From NCBI RefSeq assembly GCF_002916655.1, contig NZ_PPSM01000009.1:1-64000 (forward strand): 64,000 nucleotides of DNA, given 5' to 3'. Below the pieces are notes generated by a model that did no database searches, was not told the DNA's origin, and saw only the letters and a program-made list of their open reading frames with translations. The position numbers and the translations under genes are program-made. This document shows, piece by piece, positions 42,916-49,544 of this stretch; positions within the stretch are counted from its first letter, which is position 1, and every line of letters starts with the position of its first letter. Origin of the DNA: Novosphingobium sp. HII-3 (GTDB lineage: Bacteria > Pseudomonadota > Alphaproteobacteria > Sphingomonadales > Sphingomonadaceae).

Positions 42916-43197
42916 TCAGCGCGCGAAGCGGCTGGCGTTCGCGGACGGCGCGCTCTCTTGGCGTTTAGCGGGCAGCACAGCGCCGCGCGGATCGGAGGTC
43001 GAGGTGACCGCGCCGCGTTCGGTCCAGGCCTGGAGATCATCGACCGCGTAGACGACACGGCCGCCGAGCTTGCGATAGGACGGGCCGGTCCCGTAGGTGC
43101 GATGCTTCTCTAGCGTGCGCGCGGACAGGCCCAGGAAATGGGCAGCTTCCTTGGTGCGTAGAAAACGCGGCGGCAATGCGCTGAGATTGGGTGTCAT
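42916..43197 (-). CDS. RdfS-like excisionase / helix-turn-helix protein
   Basis: The product has 93 residues. The DNA-binding core is PRFLRTKEAAHFLGLSARTLEKHR, with a wing (GPSYRKLGGRVVYAVDDLQAW), the MerR/Xis-like fold. In ICEMlSymR7A the directionality factor RdfS heads the operon of replication, partition and transfer genes, and this gene has the same position ahead of repA-parA. GGAGG lies 7 bases before the ATG. It probably drives excision by the guaA-site integrase, under control of the FseA-like activator just upstream. Confidence 0.75.
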   Translation of the reverse strand: MTPNLSALPPRFLRTKEAAHFLGLSARTLEKHRTYGTGPSYRKLGGRVVYAVDDLQAWTERGAVTSTSDPRGAVLPAKRQESAPSANASRFAR

Positions 43198-43337
43198 GAT
43201 CGGGCCTCCGTGGTGTCCGTGGGTGCCGCGGGCGTTCAGCGGCTGACGAAGGTCACGATGGCGAAGGGAAACCGGCGAGTTGCAGCGGGATTTTGGGGGG
43301 TACTAAATCCCCACACCAAGAGACGCGTGCGATCCGG

Positions 43338-43895
43338 CTAGGATCGGCGGCGATGACGAAGCAGTTTGCGATAGCCACCCGAGATCATGGCGCGGGCATC
43401 CCCGAGGAGGCCTGCGACGACGTGGCGGGCGGAAGCGGCTTGCCATTCATCACGGGTGAGTTTGCCGATGCGGAGGATGACCTCGGCGATCTCCTGCTGG
43501 GTCGCTCCGGCGCGATATCCATCGATTGTTTGCAGCATGCGCCGCGCGCGGGCCAGTTGCTGACGCGTGAGGCGCGTGTCGGGTGGAATGGCGCGGCCGT
43601 GAAGAGAGGCAAGCAGCCGAGCAACGGCTTCCATACGATCGAACCCCTCCATGCCGAGTGGGATCACCGCTACGAGTCGCTGCTCGGCCGATCCGTCGCG
43701 GGGAAGCGCCAGATGCAGGCGCTGGCCGTTTCTCAAATCATGCAGGACATGAGGGCTGTGTTCGGGTGAAATCTGTCGGAGGGGCGTGCTAGCCGCAGCG
43801 ACGGACGCTGGCGCCGGTGTCAGTATAACCGATCCGGTATCTTCCTCCGGAAGCCAGAACACCTGCGCCTCGGTGGACTTGAGAGCTGGGGCAAC
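43338..43895 (-). CDS. DUF2285 part of an FseA-like excision activator (expressed by +1 frameshift)
   Basis: This frame continues the DUF6499 frame after a +1 slip at CCC-U. It encodes VAPALKSTEAQVFWLPEE, then the DUF2285 helices (LTRQQLARARRMLQTIDGYR, ATQQEIAEVILRIGKL, DEWQAASARHVVAGLLGD) to the stop at 43338. DUF2285 is a helix-turn-helix-like domain. Only weak TTG starts exist in this frame, so independent translation is unlikely. The joined protein would be 62 plus 185 residues. In ICEMlSymR7A the same two domains are joined by programmed frameshifting to give FseA, which activates rdfS. Confidence 0.75.
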   Translation of the reverse strand, partial: VAPALKSTEAQVFWLPEEDTGSVILTPAPASVAAASTPLRQISPEHSPHVLHDLRNGQRLHLALPRDGSAEQRLVAVIPLGMEGFDRMEAVARLLASLHGRAIPPDTRLTRQQLARARRMLQTIDGYRAGATQQEIAEVILRIGKLTRDEWQAASARHVVAGLLGDARAMISGGYRKLLRHRRRS

Positions 43896-44082
43896 AGGGA
43901 AATCGCAACCCCCACCGCGTACCGACGCGTTCGATCGGCGATGGTGACTCAAAGAGTTCGGCGTAATCGCGCTGATAATCCTCGTTCCGTCGCAACCATT
44001 CCCAACCGATATCGGGGGCAGTGAGCTGGTCGACGTAATCGTAACTTGATGACGATCGCCACCGGGATGTGTTGGGCGACAT
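43789..44082 (-). CDS. DUF6499 part of an FseA-like excision activator
   Basis: The zero-frame product has 97 residues. The first 62 are the conserved DUF6499 domain (SSSYDYVDQLTAPDIGWEWL, RRNEDYQRDYAEL, ERVGTRWGLRFP). After codon 62 (CCC at 43899-43897) the zero frame becomes meaningless (CCPSSQVHRG). The DUF2285 sequence resumes in the +1 frame with GTT at 43895. GGAGG lies 7 bases before the ATG at 44082. Slippage of the Pro-tRNA from CCC to CCU is a known +1 mechanism. It could alternatively be a simple frameshift mutation. Confidence 0.8.
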   Translation of the reverse strand: MSPNTSRWRSSSSYDYVDQLTAPDIGWEWLRRNEDYQRDYAELFESPSPIERVGTRWGLRFPCCPSSQVHRGAGVLASGGRYRIGYTDTGASVRRCG

Positions 44083-44199
44083 CGAAATCCTCCTAGCTCG
44101 CATTATTCGTGCGTTTTGAGCTAGATACGATTCCGAGTTGAGCGACAGTAAGGAAGTGCCTGAACCGGCAACGGGTGTTGCCGTGGCGGCATCACCGCC

Positions 44200-44466
44200 T
44201 CAGTGGCGGAGGCCTTCACGCACGAGTTCGCGGTAGCCGTGGGTTGTCATCCAGCGGGCGCGGGCGAGATGGGTGTCGTGGACGCGCCGCGCGCGGTCAG
44301 GATCGCATTCGGGATCGAGACCGAAGAGAATATGGACGGCTTCGCGCCAGTCCGCGCCGTCCGTCGCAGCGTCGAGCAGGCGCAGATAGAGCGTCATGTG
44401 CTCGCGATCATATGTCGTGAGCCCCACACTCTCTGGCGGCTCATCTGAAAAGTCTGTCTTGGTCAC
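44200..44466 (-). CDS. Small DUF2285 protein, QseM-like antiactivator
   Basis: The product has 88 residues. A single DUF2285 domain is visible: DREHMTLYLRLLDAATDGAD, WREAVHILFGLDPECD, and ARRVHDTHLARARWMTTHGY. Stand-alone DUF2285 proteins of this size act as antiactivators (QseM) that bind FseA and block ICE excision. Here it lies just upstream of the split FseA-like gene on the same strand, as expected. The start is a GTG at 44466. Function is inferred by analogy with ICEMlSymR7A. Confidence 0.75.
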   Translation of the reverse strand: MTKTDFSDEPPESVGLTTYDREHMTLYLRLLDAATDGADWREAVHILFGLDPECDPDRARRVHDTHLARARWMTTHGYRELVREGLRH

Positions 44467-44589
44467 AACCGTCCCCTGGAATCATTCTTATCCATTCCGG
44501 AGGGATTTGTTAACCGTTCGCGGGTTGCACCGCAGCGCAACCCGCGCCGCCGGTGGCAACGCCAAGGCGAGCCAATGGCCAAAGGGGCT

Positions 44590-44835
44590 CTATCGCTTGT
44601 CAGTTTTCCCACGGACCACCATCACTCCTTCGCCCTGGTCGGTCGTCAGGAGGAGGATGCCGTGGCTTTCAAGAGCCCGCCGGACCTGATCGCGCGTGGT
44701 CTCATACACCTCGAGACCGCTTAAGGATTCGAGGCGTTTCAGCGCGGTCAGCGATACCTGGGCCTTGTCAGCGAGCGTCTCCTGGTTCCAACCGAGCAAC
44801 GCGCGTGCAGCCCGCGATTGGTGGGCGGTGATCAT
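44590..44835 (-). CDS. Helix-turn-helix regulator
   Basis: The product has 81 residues. The HTH is QSRAARALLGWNQETLADKA, then VSLTALKRLESLSGL, an XRE-like fold. A second part (TTRDQVRRALESHGILLLTT, then GEGVMVVRGK) is typical of small transcriptional regulators that bind ICE control regions. The ATG at 44835 follows GGAGG. It is divergent from the XRE gene at 44992, and the intergenic space carries a perfect palindrome and a TTTACA-18-TATAGT promoter directed at this gene. Confidence 0.75.
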   Translation of the reverse strand: MITAHQSRAARALLGWNQETLADKAQVSLTALKRLESLSGLEVYETTRDQVRRALESHGILLLTTDQGEGVMVVRGKTDKR

Positions 44836-44936
44836 GCATTGATCACCTCCCACCGATACGAACGCGCACGCCAGAACTACGACTTCTCTATTCGGGCCAA
44901 TCGGATAGCGAGGCTTCCCGCGCGCTCCGCTGGCTC

Positions 44937-44975
44937 ATTTACATACTATAGTTGATAAACTCAAAGTATGTAAAT
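44937..44975. promoter_or_regulatory. Operator palindrome and promoter between two regulators
   Basis: ATTTACATACT at 44937-44947 and AGTATGTAAAT at 44965-44975 are perfect 11-bp inverted copies with 17 bases between. On the minus strand TTTACA and TATAGT are separated by 18 bases, a good promoter for the left-hand regulator gene. The XRE protein is the likely ligand. Confidence 0.6.
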
Positions 44976-44991
44976 CACGATCCTCCTGCGC

Positions 44992-45210
44992 ATGGATATG
45001 CGCAAATTGGTCGGCCGGAACTTCGCCCGCCTGCGTCGGGAGAAAGGCCTGACCCAGGAAGAGGTCGAAGCGCGCTCCGGTTTCAGTCAACAGTATCTCA
45101 GCAGCCTTGAACGCGGCCGGAGGAACCCGACCGTGATCACGCTTTATGAATTGGCTCAGGCCCTCGGCGTCAGCCACATGGAATTGGTCCGGCCCGACGA
45201 TCAGCTTTGA
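44992..45210 (+). CDS. XRE-family repressor-like protein (QseC-like position)
   Basis: The product has 72 residues. It is essentially one Cro/CI helix-turn-helix: GRNFARLRREKGLTQEEVEA, SGFSQQYLSSLERGRRNPTV, and TLYELAQALGVSHMELV. Such minimal repressors often control their own promoter. It is divergent from the helix-turn-helix and QseM-like genes across a perfect palindrome, the arrangement of QseC and QseM in Mesorhizobium ICEs. No clear ribosome site precedes ATG 44992 or the second ATG at 44998, so a leaderless mRNA is possible. Confidence 0.8.
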   Translation: MDMRKLVGRNFARLRREKGLTQEEVEARSGFSQQYLSSLERGRRNPTVITLYELAQALGVSHMELVRPDDQL

Positions 45211-45409
45211 GCCGTATTCCCGCGAGGATCATGCTTCTCTTCGTGGTCGGCACGAGGCCGCCACAGGATGGGATCAGAAGAGCCGGCGGAGCAATCTATA
45301 ATGCGGCTTCGCGTTGGACATGCCGACGCTGCCAAGTCGTATTTGCGAACTCACCGTCCCTCGTCCCCTCGCAGGGAGACGCCTCAGTCAGACTTGCGCC
45401 TGACCGAAC
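45211..45409 (-). ncRNA. Candidate IS1111-type guide (bridge-like) RNA region
   Basis: About 199 bases downstream of the transposase carry no gene. In transposase orientation they include a hairpin-prone stretch (GTCTCCC-TGCGA-GGGGAC) near 45360-45385. IS110-family transposases use an RNA made from the long non-coding end. Assignment is by position only. Confidence 0.35.
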
Positions 45410-46456
45410 CTATGTCAGAGGAGCGGCGGCCTCTGGCCGCTTACCCCAGTCGAACTCAGTTCCATCCACCCACATGCGATGCAGTATGACACCGATGCGG
45501 CGAGCGAGGGCGACGATCGCCTTCTTGTGGCCTCGACGTCGCGAGACCTGAGCAGCCCAAGCCTTTAGGGTGGACCAGCGTTTTACGCGAGTCAGTAGCA
45601 CCTGTGCTGCCTCGTAGAGCGCGCTGCGCGTCATGGCGTCACCCCATCTCGAAATGCGGCCGGTGCGATCCACTTCGCCGGATTGGTGCTTGCGCGGCGT
45701 CAGACCAAAATGGGCACCAACGGTTCGCGACCGAGTGAAGCGAGATGGGACATCGACCGTTGCCCGGAAGATGAGCGCTACGAGCGGGCCGACCCCCGGC
45801 ACCGTCATAAACCGGCGCGAAACAGTGTCGTCCCGCGCGAGACGGACAAGCAAATCGTCCAACCGACCGAACTGCTCCCGCAGCGATCGCCGCGCCAACA
45901 GGAGCGTATCAGCGACTATGTGTAGGTCGCTTCCTGCGATCAGTTCCCGTACTCGCGGCTCGAAATCGCGCGCCGTGACTTTGCCGAGGTGATATCCGAA
46001 GTTTCGGATGAGACCACGGATTTCATTTTCAACATCCTGGAGCTTGTTTCGCAGGAGTTGGCGGGCCGTCAGGACGGTCCGAAGGCGCTGGCTTGTCGGC
46101 GTCTTGACGTGGACGGGTTTGAAGAGGCCGACGCGCATCATCTGCGCGATTCCGCGCGCATCATGCCGGTCGGTCTTGTTGAGTTGCGCGGAGAGAGCCG
46201 CCTTCATGTGCCGGGTCTCTACACACACGATGGGAATGCCGGCTTCGGCTAAATGCCCATAAATGTGCTGAGACAGCATCCCTGCTTCGAGACCGACGCG
46301 GACGACTGGAAGCGGGAGCGACAGGATATGCTGCGCAATCTCTTCCGGATTGGATGAAAGCTTTCGTTCATGCGCTACCTGCCCATCGGCGTTGACAACG
46401 CAGAGATTGATTGTTCGGGCGGAAACATCCAGCCCAATATAATAGCTTTGAGACAT
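45410..46456 (-). CDS. IS110-family transposase (DEDD type)
   Basis: The product has 348 residues. The N-terminal RuvC-like domain shows the DEDD set: Asp in YIGLDVSARTINL, Glu in VGLEAGMLSQH, and Asp/Asp in NKTDRHDARGIAQ. The C-terminal domain (FMTVPGVGPLVALIFRATVD, then GLTPRKHQSGEVDRTG, and GDAMTRSALYEAA with the catalytic Ser) is the Tnp_IS116/IS110/IS902 domain. GGAGGAG precedes the ATG at 46456. It appears intact. Confidence 0.93.
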   Translation of the reverse strand: MSQSYYIGLDVSARTINLCVVNADGQVAHERKLSSNPEEIAQHILSLPLPVVRVGLEAGMLSQHIYGHLAEAGIPIVCVETRHMKAALSAQLNKTDRHDARGIAQMMRVGLFKPVHVKTPTSQRLRTVLTARQLLRNKLQDVENEIRGLIRNFGYHLGKVTARDFEPRVRELIAGSDLHIVADTLLLARRSLREQFGRLDDLLVRLARDDTVSRRFMTVPGVGPLVALIFRATVDVPSRFTRSRTVGAHFGLTPRKHQSGEVDRTGRISRWGDAMTRSALYEAAQVLLTRVKRWSTLKAWAAQVSRRRGHKKAIVALARRIGVILHRMWVDGTEFDWGKRPEAAAPLT

Positions 46457-46530
46457 GCCGAACTCCTCCGAATCAAGAGTCGACACGTCTCATAACCAAT
46501 CTACAGACCATTTTGTAAACTACGACTATT

Positions 46531-47187
46531 TCAGTCGTTCTCGGGACTAGACTGGCCCTTGGGCCGCGACGAGCCATCACCTATTGCATCGTGCGCCTCC
46601 TTCAGGATATTCCAGCCACCCTTGAGCACGATGCCGCCAACCAGCAACCCGATGATTAGGTCAGGCAGCGGGGACGCGAAGAACATGACCGCGGCACCCG
46701 ACGCGACAATGCCGGCGTTCGCCAGCATATCGTTCGTCGTAAAGATCCAGGACGCTTTGAGATGCACACCTCGATCCCGATGCGACCGCAGCAGTTTTAA
46801 GCAAACTACATTCAGCGCGGCATTGGCGAGAGCCGTGACGATCATGGCGAGGCCGATTGGCTCGGCACCCACGAAGAAACGGCGAAGCACCTCCACGAAC
46901 AATGCAAGTCCAAAGGCGATCAGAAGCAAACCCGAAAGACGCGCCACTCGCACCTTTGCCACGATCGTCCGGCCGACGGCATAAAGGCTGACGGCATAAA
47001 CGCCGGCATCTCCCAAATTATCCAGGGCGGCACCCAAGAGACCTGTCGAGTCTGCGATAACGCCGACGACACCGGCCACGATCACCTGCAAGAAGTTTAT
47101 GGCAAGAACCCAGATAAGAGTCCTGCGTTCGGCGGCATTGCTCGCGTCAAGCTCGATTTCACCTTCTTCTTGTTGTTTTTCACTCAT
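46531..47187 (-). CDS. Cation diffusion facilitator (CDF) transporter
   Basis: The product has 218 residues. About six membrane helices are present (LIWVLAINFLQVIVAGVVGV, LLLIAFGLALFVEVL, MIVTALANAALNVVCLKLL and others). Metal-site helices carry ADSTGLLGAALDNLGDAG and TTNDMLANAGIVASG, in which the usual His of the CDF zinc site is replaced by Asn. The C-terminal cytosolic domain is almost absent, so it is a short CDF. Metal specificity cannot be read. It ends the metal operon and lies 23 bases after uppP. The IS110 element sits immediately downstream. Confidence 0.85.
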   Translation of the reverse strand: MSEKQQEEGEIELDASNAAERRTLIWVLAINFLQVIVAGVVGVIADSTGLLGAALDNLGDAGVYAVSLYAVGRTIVAKVRVARLSGLLLIAFGLALFVEVLRRFFVGAEPIGLAMIVTALANAALNVVCLKLLRSHRDRGVHLKASWIFTTNDMLANAGIVASGAAVMFFASPLPDLIIGLLVGGIVLKGGWNILKEAHDAIGDGSSRPKGQSSPEND

Positions 47188-47210
47188 ACACGTTTCCGAT
47201 ATTTTGCATC

Positions 47211-48083
47211 TCAAGTGAAATAGCCCAAAGCAACCGCCCAGATGAGTACGATACCGAGAACACCTCGGTAAATAACAAACGGCCAGGCGGAAAAACGCTC
47301 GAGAACGCGCATCAGCCCCCAAATCGCACAGAACGCGGAAATAGAAGCCACGACGAGCCCGACAAGAAGTAGTGACCAGCCGTCGGCGGAAAGCTGCACT
47401 TTGTGGAGTTCCCAGAGCTCCTTGAAGCCAGCCAGGGCGATTGCCGGCAGGCCAAGAAGGAATGAGAACCGCGCCGCCTCATCTCGCTTCAGGCCGAGGG
47501 CGAGCGCCGCAGTCAAAGTCGAGCCTGAACGCGAAACGCCAGGAATCAGCGCTCCGATTTGAGCAATTCCCACGATCATTGCATCGATGGCCGATGTGTT
47601 CTCAAGCGTTCGTCGGTGCCGGGCAAAAATCTCCGCGAGCGCCAGGAGGACAGCCATGACGATGCACGCCCAGCCGATGACTTCGAGAGTACGAAGCGGC
47701 GAGCCGCACGCGTTCAACGCTCCAGACAAGGAAAGGCCGGCAATACCGATCGGGATCGTGGCAAGGAGAATTCCGACCGAGAAGCGGAAGTGTCGATCTC
47801 GGAAATCCCGATTTGCGACGGCACGCAGCGAATTGGTGGCTAGTTGGCTCACGTCGCTCCAGAAATAACTGACGACTGCAGTAAGCGCTGCAAGCTGCAT
47901 GGCGGCTGAAAAGGCTGAGCCAGGATCCTGCCAACCGAGCAGCGCAGGCACGATCCGCATATGGGCGGTCGAAGAGATCGGTAGCAACTCGGTGATGCCT
48001 TGGACAAGTCCGAGCAGGGCGACCTTGCCATAGCCTAGCGCCACGAATCCGGTGTCGACGCCTTGAGTACACGCTCCCGTCAT
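47211..48083 (-). CDS. uppP: Undecaprenyl-diphosphatase (PbrB-like)
   Basis: The product has 290 residues and is an integral membrane protein. Family motifs are GLVQGITELLPISSTAH and ALIPGVSRSGSTLTAALALG, the two phosphatase boxes. It removes a phosphate from undecaprenyl diphosphate. In pbr-type lead operons this enzyme (PbrB) is thought to supply periplasmic phosphate that precipitates Pb(II) pumped out by the P-type ATPase. The presence of lspA and the ATPase in the same operon supports that role. ATG 48083 is chosen; a longer frame upstream lacks a ribosome site. Confidence 0.9.
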   Translation of the reverse strand: MTGACTQGVDTGFVALGYGKVALLGLVQGITELLPISSTAHMRIVPALLGWQDPGSAFSAAMQLAALTAVVSYFWSDVSQLATNSLRAVANRDFRDRHFRFSVGILLATIPIGIAGLSLSGALNACGSPLRTLEVIGWACIVMAVLLALAEIFARHRRTLENTSAIDAMIVGIAQIGALIPGVSRSGSTLTAALALGLKRDEAARFSFLLGLPAIALAGFKELWELHKVQLSADGWSLLLVGLVVASISAFCAIWGLMRVLERFSAWPFVIYRGVLGIVLIWAVALGYFT

Positions 48084-48201
48084 TCTGGCTCCCGGTTGTT
48101 GCGCGGCGCGGGCGCGCCCCGATGAATCACGCGCCAAAGTTCGGCGGGGGTTCTGAAGCCGACTGACGAGTCGCAGCAATTCGCGGCAGCCAGCGAGTCC
48201 C

Positions 48202-48936
48202 TCAACCGATCGCTCCCAGCATCGGAAACGTCATCAGCATCCAAATGGCGATCTCCTGCAACCTCCCGGTCATCATCAAAACGCCGACGCCGATCATGAC
48301 CGCACCACCGCCGATGTTCAGCGCGGCACCGACGCGGCGCATGCGCTTCAATGCGGCTGCCGCGTTTCCCATGAAGAGGGCCGTGAGGAGAAACGGCACA
48401 CCGAGGCCGAGGCCGTAAGTTCCGAGAAGAATCGCGCCGTTGCCTGATGACGTCGCGGTTACCGTGAGGATGGAGCCCAATACCGGGCCAATGCAGGGCG
48501 TCCAGCCGAAGGCAAAGGCGACACCCAGCAGGAAGGCGCCGACCGGTCCATTGACCTGGCGCGGTCCGTTCCATCGGCGGTCGGTCATGAGTATCGGGAG
48601 GCGAAGGAGCCCCGTCATCGCCAAACCGAAGACAATGACCAGAGCTCCGCCGATCAGGTTGGTTTCCATCTGGAAGCGTTGGAGAAGGCCGCCGAGGGCC
48701 ATCGCGCTGACTCCAAGCAGCACGAATATGGTCGTGAACCCGAGCACGAACAGCAGCGCAGGGCGGAAGATGTGAAGCCGGGATACCGCATCACTGCTGC
48801 CGGTCGTGCCGGCGCCACCAGCGACATAGGACAGGTAGCCCGGCACGAGCGGCAGGACGCAGGGTGAAAGGAAGGAGATAGCGCCGGCAGCGGCCGCTGT
48901 CGCCAGCCCGAGCAACGATATTTCCAGCGCCGCCAT
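48202..48936 (-). CDS. ccdA: CcdA-family thiol-reductant transporter
   Basis: The product has 244 residues with six membrane helices. The redox Cys lie in ISFLSPCVLPLVPGYLSYVAG (Cys in SPCVLP) and FAFGWTPCIGPVLGSILTV (TPCIGP). CcdA carries electrons from cytosolic thioredoxin to the periplasm. In a metal-resistance operon it may keep periplasmic thiols reduced, which is inference. It lies 2 bases after the lspA stop and 118 before uppP. Confidence 0.9.
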   Translation of the reverse strand: MAALEISLLGLATAAAAGAISFLSPCVLPLVPGYLSYVAGGAGTTGSSDAVSRLHIFRPALLFVLGFTTIFVLLGVSAMALGGLLQRFQMETNLIGGALVIVFGLAMTGLLRLPILMTDRRWNGPRQVNGPVGAFLLGVAFAFGWTPCIGPVLGSILTVTATSSGNGAILLGTYGLGLGVPFLLTALFMGNAAAALKRMRRVGAALNIGGGAVMIGVGVLMMTGRLQEIAIWMLMTFPMLGAIG

Positions 48937-48938
48937 GC

Positions 48939-49499
48939 TCAGCGCTTCCCGTTGCTAAGCGGCTCCTGCGTGCGAAGCACCGGTTGGGTCGAAAAAAGCG
49001 ATCCAGCCAGGAGCAGCGCGACGCCAATGCTGATTGCAACATCCGCCATGTTGAAGGTCGGCCAATGCCAGTTGCCTATGTGAAAATCGAGAAAGTCTGT
49101 CACCGCGCCTTGATGCACGCGGTCAACGATGTTGCCGGCGGCGCCGCCGGCGATCAAACCGAGAGCCGTTGCTTCAATGGTCCTGCGGGTCCGCATTGCC
49201 CAAACGAGAAGACCGACCGTGATCGCCACTTTGATCCCGGCCAACACCAACGGATGCTCGAGGAAGACATCTTGGAACATCCCGAAGCTGACTCCGGTGT
49301 TGAAGCCGAGCGTCAGGTTGAAAAAGGGCACAACCTCGATCACGCGTGGCGGGACCATGACGGCATTTATGATCAACCACTTCGTAGCAACGTCGAAAAG
49401 AAGCGCGGCCACAAATGCGCCGCCAACCCATATCGCGATATTTCTAGCGGGACGTTCGGCCACGATGATTCCTTGTGTTCTTCGGGTTCTGATCGGCAT
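48939..49499 (-). CDS. lspA: Lipoprotein signal peptidase (PbrC-like)
   Basis: The product has 186 residues. Four membrane helices carry the catalytic Asp pair: AAGNIVDRVHQGAVTDFLDF and FNMADVAISIGVALLLAG. It cleaves prolipoproteins after diacylglycerol transfer. An extra copy on a mobile element, next to a P-type ATPase and uppP, matches pbrC of Cupriavidus lead-resistance operons. ATG 49499 is used; an upstream in-frame ATG at 49523 is possible. A 45-base gap follows the ATPase gene. Confidence 0.92.
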   Translation of the reverse strand: MPIRTRRTQGIIVAERPARNIAIWVGGAFVAALLFDVATKWLIINAVMVPPRVIEVVPFFNLTLGFNTGVSFGMFQDVFLEHPLVLAGIKVAITVGLLVWAMRTRRTIEATALGLIAGGAAGNIVDRVHQGAVTDFLDFHIGNWHWPTFNMADVAISIGVALLLAGSLFSTQPVLRTQEPLSNGKR

Positions 49500-49544
49500 T
49501 TCTGTCGTCAGCGGCCGCCCCAATACAGGGCGGCCGCTATTGGC

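Larger units (their letters stand above)
45211..46530 (-). mobile_element. IS110-family insertion sequence, IS1111-like layout
   Basis: The element contains one DEDD transposase gene (45410-46456). At most 74 bases lie upstream of it before the next gene's stop, and about 199 non-coding bases lie downstream. In the IS1111 subgroup the guide (bridge-like) RNA is encoded in the downstream non-coding end, and the long flank fits that. The exact ends are not visible, because these elements make no clear terminal repeats or target duplications. The coordinates are therefore outer limits. Confidence 0.6.
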
